Assembly (NCBI GenBank): GCA_049999725.1
Contig: JBNGIS010032798.1
Span: 45,837 to 109,836, forward strand
Direction of reading: 5' to 3'
DNA: 64,000 nucleotides
Source of the DNA: Haplomitrium mnioides
Lineage: Eukaryota; Marchantiophyta; Haplomitriopsida; Calobryales
In this document: one piece after another, positions 56,261 through 64,000 of the stretch
Layout: the number at the start of each line of letters is the position of its first letter
How positions within the stretch are numbered: position 1 is the first letter of the stretch
The notes under the pieces: model-generated
Seen by the model: the letters and a program-made list of their open reading frames with translations, nothing else
What the model was told of the DNA's origin: nothing
Databases searched by the model: none
Position numbers and translations under genes: made by a program

Positions 56261-56896
56261 AGCACCCTCCTCCAAATAAATCCTATGCTCGCAAAGTTCC
56301 GCCGGTATTCCCTTTAGATCTTTGTATGACCAAGCAAACACATCTTGAAATTTTGCCAAAAGCGCTTTATAAACTTGTCTTTCTTCCTCATCTATTTCAT
56401 TATAGAGAAATAACACCTTTTCAGGATCCCTTGGACTTACTTGTATCGGACTATATTGCTGCTCTCTTACCACATTATGTGTCGTCACCTGCTCCATAAT
56501 CAGCTCAGGTACTTTCTCCCCTTCACCTACAAATAATGCAAACATATCCAAGTTGCCTCCTTTTCCATCACTGTATAAACTCCATTTAATAAATTGTTCA
56601 TCAGTCCAACCAGAAAAAGTAGGATTACAAACAACCAGTTCCTCACAATACTCCTCCGTTAAATGAGCGATTGGTGTATCATCCTTCTGTAACCACAATT
56701 TTGGATTCTGATCAGCTTCCTCTTCAAACTCTGAAACAGACCCATCATATTCTCCAAACTGCTCTGAGGTATACTCCTCTGCTGTCTGAGTTTCTCCTTG
56801 ATATGGAGGTTCTCCCCATGATAGTATTGCCTTGGGTTTAGCTCCAAACCGGATTTCTCTTTTTCCCCAATATTCTACTACTTTGGCTTGATACAG
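56246..56896 (-). pseudogene. Protease-RT linker of G3
   Basis: Open from 56,698 to 56,246 (150 codons), and in another frame at 56,847-56,659. The C-terminal part, EERQVYKALLAKFQDVFAWS, then YKDLKGIPAELCEHRIYLEE, is the conserved segment before gypsy RT, also present in G1 near 28,510-28,620. The acidic N-terminal part has no recognised fold. Confidence 0.75.
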
Positions 56897-57140
56897 CTAA
56901 GGTTGTCCCATTAATACCGGATATGTTGACTTTGATTCAGGGTTTATGACTGTGTAATCTAAAACAAACTCTCTCCCTCCAATCACCGTCTTGACTCCTC
57001 TCAACACTCCTACAGGAATCAATCTTCTATGATCTGCCAATCTTAACACTTGAGGTGTTTTGTCCAGACGACTGAATCCCAATGCTTCCATGGTTTCCAG
57101 CACCATAATATTTTTCTCTGATCCACCATCGATTGGTACA
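56897..57140 (-). pseudogene. Aspartic protease of G3
   Basis: In the correct frame the active-site region reads PIDGGSEKNIMVLETMEALG (about 57,132-57,075), followed by TPQVLRLADHRRLIPVGVL and VLMGQP with a stop after it. The upstream gag-side frame runs past this region out of frame, so a small indel near 57,130 separates them. D-G-G-S at the catalytic position matches D-G-G-A in G1. Confidence 0.75.
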
Positions 57141-58113
57141 TTCGTTCATTACATCCGCTTATTTGAATTTCCAGTTTTGGAACTCCATACTCTAGCACCT
57201 CCTCTTGAACAGTTCCTGTTGGCAAAAACGACACAGGGACTGACACTTTAGGTAGTTCATACCTTCTCTTCTTTGCGCTAGTCAGCATCCTTAACTTTTT
57301 CCTCTGTGGTGCAGACATTCTCAATATTTCTCCCACTGCCACATTAGTTGGCATCCTTTGTACATCCAAAGCCACATTATAATCCAAATCTAATTCATCC
57401 ACTTTTACTCCTTCAAAAGGTAAGCCAGACCCATCTTTCATACCTAGATCTTTCCTCATTCTCTCTTCTTCCTTTTCTCTCTGTTTTTCCAATCTATTTT
57501 TATGGTCTCTCTTCTCTTGAAGTTCTTTCTGCAACTCTCTAGAGACCTCCTTTGAAATATCCTGAAAATACTTAGGATCATTCCTATTGTACTCATGATC
57601 CTTCTTTTCTTCTACCACTACCTTAGGGTTTCCTCTAGCTACTTTACCTCCACTTTGTTTCTTCTTTTCCTTGCTCTTACTCCTAGTTTTTACTCTAAAC
57701 AAGGGAATTTCCACTTCTGGTTCCTCCACTAGCATCCTCACCTCTGGTTCAAGTGCTGGTGGCTCTGCATACTTTACCATCATCTTTGTCGCAGGAGGAG
57801 CTGGACATTCTGCTTCTGTGTGCTCGAACTTCTTACAATTCCCACACAATGGTACATATCCCACTGGCCTCCTTGCATGAGGATAGACATTAGCGTAATG
57901 GTCCGGTGCTCCACAATTATAACATGCTATAAGCCTCCTACTAGCCTGTACTGGTACTAATTGAGTTCCCGATGCCATCGTTGGCACCATCGGTTGAATT
58001 GCTGTAACATATGATGTTCCAGACACTTGTTGATATTGGACCCTTTCCATTGGTCTTCCTCTACCCTGGGCTACTGCATACGCAAGGTACTCCACTAACC
58101 TAGGATCAATCAT
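57043..58113 (-). pseudogene. G3 gag C-terminal/nucleocapsid region
   Basis: Open for 356 codons, in the same frame as gag and directly after its TAG. Two zinc knuckles lie at about residues 64-98: CYNCGAPDHYANVY (last Cys is Tyr) and CGNCKKFEHTEAEC. A highly charged helical segment (EKKDHEYNRNDPKYFQDISK, then a long run of Glu/Lys/Arg) and the protease-proximal VSVPVSFLPTGTVQEEVLEY follow. The final 20 or so codons are out of frame with the protease. Confidence 0.85.
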
Positions 58114-59480
58114 CTAGGGTTCTTCCTCAACCCAATACAACACTTGTACATACATCAGAGTAGGTGGAGAATACTTACATTCTTGTTCCATATGACCCTC
58201 TCTCTTACATCGAGTACACCAAACATTGCTTCTGAAAGGAGTTGTGGACCTTCTTTTTTTGGAGCTGGCAGCTTGCTTAATCACCATATGCTTCATCTTC
58301 TTCGTCAACTCATTCATGTCCTTCTTACCCAGTCTATACTCTCCTTTCTTCGATCTTGATTTCTTCTTTTTGTCCTCTGAGTCTGAAGAAGATGACAATT
58401 CCTCCTCTTCAGATGAACTTGATTCCTCCTCTGAATCTGAACTAGTGCTTTCTTGCACTTTCTTAGACTTCTTATTTTTCATTTTCTTACTCTTCTTTTT
58501 CTTTTTCTTGCTTTCGTCTTCGTTGCTACTAGACTGAGAATCTTTCAACTTCTCCCCCAGTTCTGCAGTCTCATACGTCTCCAAGGCTCTAATCACTTCC
58601 TCTAGAGTAGTAACCCCTAATTGTCGTACATATCGTCCTTCCTTCTTTGACAAACCCTTCAGATACCACTCCAGATCCACCATAGGGTTGTTCACAATGC
58701 CCAGCTTCTGTTGCATTGTCTTGAATCTTTGAGAGTAGTTCCTCATTGCTTCCCTTTTCTTTTTCTTGATTGAAGTCAGCTTGGTCAAAATCCTCGTTGA
58801 ATACATTGCCCCTCTAAACTTTGTCACAAGGGCTGTCCTTAGATCTGCCCATGTACCAAAAACTGCTCCCATATTGTCATACCATTCTCTTGCCTTACCT
58901 AAAAACTGAGCATCCACCAATCTTAGACGATCTGCATCTAAATCTTCCTGATTAGCTCTGCTATTGCCTTCAAACCTCTTCACCCATGTGTCCACATCGT
59001 CTTTGGATCTCCCTTTGAAGATATGGTATTTCAGCTTCGTTCGATAACCCCCTACAGGAGCTTGTTGTGTCATAGCTGATACCAAAGGAAATAAAGTCAC
59101 AAGTGTCACCCCCGTTTTCAAAACAACGCTAGGTTGAGAAGCTCAACTACCTTTAATACTAGTAGGAGTGGTTGAATTCCTAGAAGAAGAAGAAGAAGTA
59201 GAAGTAGAAGTAGAAGTAGAAGAAGGTAGATTTAACTTTGGGAATGATGTTAACCCAATAATTCCTTGAGGAGTAGTAATATCTATCCACTAAAACTGAG
59301 CTAATGGCGACTGAGGCCTAGAAGGTTGAGCTCCCCCCTCTGTAGGTTCCTTTTCACTACCCGCAACTTTCACTTCTTTAGACTTCAATTTAAACTCCTC
59401 CCGTCTCTCCAGTCTTTCTTCTCTCTCTTTTCTCTGTCTTTTTATTCTCTTCTAAAATTTCACGCATTTACATCTTCATG
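58114..59480 (-). pseudogene. gag of G3
   Basis: The clear open frame is 59,121-58,114 (335 codons): YHIFKGRSKDDVDTWVKRFE, then RLVDAQFLGKAREWYDNM, then WADLRTALVTKFRGAMYS, a Lys/Ser/Glu-rich linker and a zinc knuckle CTRCKREGHMEQEC near residue 308. Coding-like sequence continues upstream: LKTGVTL is preceded in frame by ASQPSVV, one stop, then Ser/Thr-rich residues from a GAAGTA microsatellite (59,184-59,222) and LERREEFKLKSKEVKVAGSE near 59,400. The family start was therefore upstream. The C-terminal TAG (58,114-58,116) is followed at once by ATG in the same frame. Confidence 0.85.
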
Positions 59481-59640
59481 GCTAAATTTCTCCGCATAGA
59501 AAAAAATACAGAACACAAAAAAATAAAAATAAACTACAACAGAATGTTAAGAACAGAATTTAATAGCGGCGAGTAAAACAGATTCTCAACATTACTGATA
59601 ATATTATACACCATTGTAAGATCAAATACTAGAAATTAGA

Positions 59641-59658
59641 TCTCCAGCAACGGCGCCA
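59641..59658 (-). other. Primer binding site of G3, tRNA-Asp type
   Basis: The minus strand reads TGGCGCCGTTGCTGGAGA. The first 12 bases match the 3' end of plant tRNA-Asp, a primer used by several plant gypsy lineages. It lies ten bases inside the LTR end at 59,669. Confidence 0.85.
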
Positions 59659-59668
59659 AGAAATCACA

Positions 59669-62577
59669 TGTCGTAGCATAGCAGTGGCACTCCAACCCCG
59701 AAAAGAACAACCCGAGATCGAACCACGCAAGATCTATATAGAAATCTGTTCTTAATCCACTTTTACCAACTTTCAAGATTCTTTAAAGAGTTTTGAAACT
59801 GCACTCTATCAGTTCAGAGATGGATCTCTCTCCACTCTAGGCCTGACAACCTTTCTCCACAAAACCAAACACACAAACCACTTCTACTACTCAATATAAT
59901 AGAACAAAAGCCAAGGATTACTCAAACTGTATGACTGACATTTCTAGGATAAGAAAGCTGATGCACAGGCTGATTTTAAACTTGAGCTGTATCAGAGAAA
60001 TTCCCAAGCAACCAATTACCCAACTTGCTTGAAACCCTCAAACCAACACTCTAGTACCTAACTTCGTTATAACACCTCACTTCCCTCAAACTAGATACAC
60101 AAGCCACTCCAACCCAATGTATCCCAGAGCTTGATGATGAGAACTCAGCTATGGAAAGACCCTCCTCATCTCACATCCACTTGTTGCTCCTCCAACCACC
60201 CACTACTCTGTTTGTTTGTGAAATGCTAAGCACACACAAATCTTGAGCTCTCCTTGCTCTACTACAACCCACCAACCAATATCCACTAGCTGGAGAATCA
60301 CAGAAAGTTCTCTCCTTAAAAATTTAACAAATATAGAACAGAGCAGAACTTAAAGCAAAATTGATTTGCCACTGAACCTCCCAAAAATCACAATCTAGAA
60401 CTCAGAATCCAAACCCACTAGCAAAACACACTCAGGTACCTGCTGGCATGCACTTCTCTAATGTAATTTGACTAACTTCTTCAATTGCAAACCTGCAAAA
60501 CATCCACCAACCAAATCTAACTCCAAATTCTTATTCCTTCATCAAACTGCTCTTTATGAATCTACAACCAACAACATGAGCAGAGGACCTCACGGACACG
60601 AATCTCATAATCTTTACTTGAAGCACACATGTACAATGAGACAACCCGCAGAACAGGAACTCGCCAATAGGCTTGTACCCCATGTCCTACTCAACTGACA
60701 ATAATAATCATCCTAGTTCCAAATCAACTAACTTGCTTTTCTACACGCTAACTTTTTCACACTAAGTTTTCAATAAGAACTAACAACTCACAGGTTGTTC
60801 TTGAGCTAAATAACACGCTTTCACTAACTTACACGGACTTCGCTCGCCATAAAAACAAATTACTAACAATTGTTCTCATGCTAATTTCAAACTTTCACTA
60901 ACTCTTCCGTTTCCTCTCCCTTTCATTTCGAACTTTTCGAATTCCTCCAAGTGGTCGTTTCACCTTTTCGAACTTTCAAAATTTCAGTTCGACTTCCATA
61001 CCGAAACCATGACAAATCACCAATTCACCATTCAAACTTCTCTCCTCGCTCGCCTTTTCCCTTGTCTTACAAAACACCGATAAGTTTCCGTTTCATCCAT
61101 CACTGTTTTGCTTCATTGCTATTTTGCCAATCATCCTTCCGTCGAACTCCTCGGAATGTAACCTTCCTAACCAGAGCTCCCCACTTCGGAACCCCAATCG
61201 GAACCAATTTACTCGAGGACTCCACTTCGGATCCCCACACGGACACTCAACGAAAACCCCCTTAACCGGGGTATCCCACCACGGAAAACAAAACAGAACC
61301 CCTTTAACTGGGGTTCCCCACTTAGCAAGGCGAGTTTCCGACGCCTTCTTTGGACCACAGACTCTTCTTGGACCCTCCTTCCGCTCGCTTCCAAATCATT
61401 CTCATTCCCTTAAAATTTTTAATTCTTTCCGATTCAAATAGTTTGCACAGCAGAATTTCGTCGCTGATCACTTCCTCACTGATCTGATTGATTTCTGCTC
61501 AATTGACTTCCGTTCATAGAACTTCCACATCAGGCTCTCACACACGACCATTCTTCACTTCAATCCATAAAGCTCTTCTATTTTTAAATTCCTTCACAAT
61601 CAAATTCTTCCTTTTGCAACTAATCACTTTCACTGCAGGAGCGTTTCCACACGAGGCACTCAAGCAAATCCATTTGTAGCATCGCTTCAATTCTCGATAG
61701 ATCATATTCCCCAAGCACCTTCATTTGTCATCAGAAAACTCCATACCATAGGACCATTCTTCTTAAACAATTCGTTGAACATTCCTTCTCAAGAATTTGC
61801 TTCGCAGATTTATTCCTTAAATTTTACAACATTCAATTCCTTCAGAAGACTTCAATATTGATCAATCCTACCTTTTATTTGTAGAGTTCCCATTTCATAT
61901 CGGATCATTGGTTCTTCACAAATCACCTCCTTCTTCGCACATCAACCGATCATCCTTCGAATTCGATTAATTCCCCTTCCTCGCAGCTAGTCGATTCCGC
62001 AAATCTCTTCCTCATCTTTGGATTACCACCTTGATCCAAACACTCATTGCTCCTTTGAATGCTTTGTATTAAGTGGCCTTCTCCTATCACCTCCAATTAT
62101 CCCATAAGTCTTCTGTCATAACTCAGAAGCACTATATAAGTATTTGACACTAATTTCCTTTCTAGAGGCAGCCCCACAAGGGTGTAAGGCCACCGCTTAA
62201 CTCTTCTTGCTCCTGAACAGACCTAGTTCAGGGCACCGGCTTTCTTCGACACAATTCCACTAGCTCTTGGGCAAGCTGTCCATCAATACATAGACTAGAA
62301 ATAGATAGGTAGATAGGGGCTAGCTGGCCCTCAACAATTAGATTAGTTTTGCAACACAATTTTTTTTTCCTTCACTGAAAAAAACCAACTTCTTCATCAC
62401 CTAGCCCTCTCTCCTTGGCCAATGATATCCAGAATGTTCCTATGATCGTTACATTTTACAATTTTACACTTATTAATCCAAAACTTGAAGCTTTTACCAT
62501 TTCCTTCTCACTCCACCGCGCAGAAGAGAAGTCCTTCAAGTCGTTTCTGACCTTTTGTTAGGAACTATGCTCTCATA
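59669..62577 (-). repeat. 5' LTR of G3
   Basis: Begins (plus strand) TGTCGTAGCA and reaches ctctca at 62,575. Two extra bases (TA) precede the GTATG duplicate. In element orientation it starts TGAGAGCATAG and ends CTACGACA. It contains the 41-bp repeat cluster (61,170-61,330) and a conserved block gatagatagggg-ctggccctcaac (62,305-62,335) also seen in the other three copies. No coding capacity is evident in it. Confidence 0.9.
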
Positions 62578-64000
62578 GTATGTCATGCCTACACGAGAGA
62601 AGATATTTGATACAATTTGGCATGCTAAGATCTTTAGTTCATTGAATTTGAGGGAAAGGTATCATCATCTCTCATTGAGGCAAGAAGAAAAACCCAAAAC
62701 ACAATTTTGAGGCATTGATGCACATGGTAAGGATCGATTGTATCAATGGATATTCTAACTCTTTGGGTTGAAGAATACGCTAAGTGAATTCTAGAGAGTG
62801 ATAGATAGATATCTTGTAGACTTGGACTTTGTCAAGTGCTACATCAATGATATTTTGGTATATTCAACAAATGTGGAAGAGCATTAGAGGCATCTACTAG
62901 TGGTGTTCAACAGGCTCAAGTACCACAAATTGAAGCTACATTTAGGCAAGTGTAGGTTCTTTCAAGACCATATTGAATATCTAAGGCACACTACCTATTT
63001 AGGAGGGCTGGGTGTGCAGCAAACCAATGTGACTTGCCATTGCTGAAATTCCACAAGTCACTGAATCATGTGAGTAAATATTGTGTATTTTTTGGGTTTT
63101 GTTGGTTATTACAAGAGATATATGAAAGGTTTTAGCTAGATTGTGAAACCATTGACCATGCTCACCAAGTTGGATCAAGAATGGATTTGAGATGAAGACC
63201 AAGAGGGGTCCCTCCAAGAGTTGAAAGATAGATTGACTTTGGCATCTATTACAAAGAGACCTCTTGTAGGGTAATCATTTCAGCTCCACACTTATTGGAG
63301 TAGAGTAGGGTCGGCAGAGACATTGACCCAAAAAGATAATAAGGGAGAAAGCACACCTATAGTTTTTTGTAGAAATAATAGTGGTAACAAGGCATGAATA
63401 CTAATGTGCAATGGTAGGTCGCCAAGTATGTGGTGTGTGATGAAGTTTGAGCATCATTTAATGCTCCCACTTCACAATTGCAGCTACTATCTACCATGGG
63501 TTTGGGATATCATCATAGTTTGGATTTTACTAGTCCTCTACCTTTGACTCAATAGCACAATTGGTATGTGTTGGTGATGGTGGAGCATTTCTCCAAGTGG
63601 ATTGAGTTGGTAGCATTGCTAGACAAGACAAGAAGAGGAGTGGTTGTGACTTTCTTGGATTGAGCAATCATTCATTTTAGAGCATTTGTTGAAGTGTTGA
63701 CAAATCAAGGAACCAAATTTCAAGGTGAGTTTGAAATTTTATGTTAGCAAGCTCTCATCAACCATTGTGCTACTTATAGAGATCACTCTGAAGTGGATGA
63801 ATAAGTAGTTCAAGTGATAAAAAAAAATGCACAAGTATGGCTTGCAAGCTGGTCACCATGGGGATTGGGATCTCTAATTATAGTAGCTAGCTATGGGTTT
63901 CCGATTCAGCAAGTAGGAAGCTTTGACATCTTTTCACCACATTTTCTACTCTATAGGAGGGAACCTGATTTACCATCTTTTTCTCGATGCAATGTTGCTA
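62578..64000 (+). mobile_element. Ty3/gypsy element H, 3' part (RT to integrase), runs off the window
   Basis: RT resumes at the target duplicate with MPTREKIFDTIW, AKIFSSLNLRERYHHLSL and GIDAHGKDRLYQW. The catalytic box CYINDILVYS (about 62,842-62,870) has Asn for the first Asp. Then come HKLKLHLGKCRFFQDHIEYL and FLGFVGYYKRYMKGFS (about 63,090-63,135). RNase H is mostly missing or scrambled (63,250-63,480). Integrase core follows from about 63,520: LDFTSPLPLTQ, VLVMVEHFSKWIELVALLDK, VEVLTNQGTKFQGEFEILC and YGLQAGHHGDWDL, continuing to the window end. The second catalytic Asp is Asn in TNQG. Confidence 0.82.

Larger units (their letters stand above)
47649..62577 (-). mobile_element. G3: 14.9-kb Ty3/gypsy retrotransposon on the minus strand
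   Basis: Flanked by GTATG (47,644-47,648 and 62,578-62,582). From high to low coordinate it has a 5' LTR (59,669-62,577), a tRNA-Asp-type primer site, gag with a zinc knuckle, two further knuckles, protease, RT, RNase H, integrase, a polypurine tract and a 3' LTR. The 3' LTR is split by a solo LTR. Removing the nested LTR leaves about 11.9 kb. Coding regions have far fewer lesions than A, B or H, so this is a younger insertion. Its pol is clearly related to that of G1. Confidence 0.92.

Noticed and set aside
58226-58537. Plus-strand 103-codon open frame rich in Ser/Asp/Phe
   Set aside because: Antisense shadow of the Lys/Ser/Glu-rich linker of the G3 gag.
47649-62577. Endogenous plant pararetrovirus as the source of the RT-containing elements
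   Set aside because: Paired LTRs, polypurine tracts, tRNA primer sites and integrase in the gypsy order identify LTR retrotransposons. No movement or coat protein region is seen.
1-64000. tRNA or rRNA genes
   Set aside because: No cloverleaf with A and B boxes and no rRNA-like conserved stretch was seen. tRNA similarity is limited to the short retrotransposon primer sites.

Overview
This is nuclear intergenic DNA from a large-genome vascular plant. The best guess is a gymnosperm, based on long decayed Ty3/gypsy elements, very old degenerate copies, dense nesting and no intact host gene; the species cannot be read from the window. I see no rRNA, tRNA, organelle segment, CRISPR array or intact cellular gene. 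Everything recognisable is mobile or mobile-derived, and every coding region is broken by stops, frameshifts or deletions.

Region 1 (about 0.43-17.4 kb) is the least ordinary part. It is AT-rich and forms an old inverted duplication with arms at about 430-7,780 and 8,720-17,398. Each arm carries the same two divergently oriented genes. Gene T has the features of the plant DUF7869-type (transposase-like) family. Gene M is unrecognised and has a short motif resembling an N6-adenine methyltransferase active site. Introns and flanks of these genes hold tandem arrays with periods of 24, 37 and about 92 bp. All three share a palindromic core of the type GTCCATGCGCACATGGAC or CTATGCGTGCATAG. This two-gene, palindromic-array module is my candidate for an undescribed mobile system.

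Region 2 (17.4-35.6 kb) starts with a minus-strand gypsy element (A) whose LTR (21,243-21,639) also serves as the 3' LTR of a second copy (B), so the two copies are in tandem. The LTR contains a 10-N assembly gap flanked by identical 47-bp sequences. A GC-richer 13.1-kb plus-strand gypsy element (G1, 21,997-35,129) with about 3.65-kb LTRs and an AATAG target duplication is inserted in B. Its gag, protease, RT, RNase H and integrase are all recognisable and all defective.

Region 3 (35.6-44.1 kb) holds unassigned DNA, a truncated LTR of the G3 family (36,590-39,705) and a minus-strand Helitron Rep/helicase pseudogene (40.58-44.13 kb).

Region 4 (44.1-64.0 kb) is a plus-strand gypsy element (H) split inside its reverse transcriptase by a 14.9-kb minus-strand gypsy element (G3, 47,649-62,577, GTATG target duplication). 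The 3' LTR of G3 is itself split by a solo LTR of the same family in the opposite orientation (49,178-52,230). The order of events is H, then G3, then the solo LTR. G3 keeps a tRNA-Asp-type primer site, a polypurine tract and an integrase with its catalytic triad.
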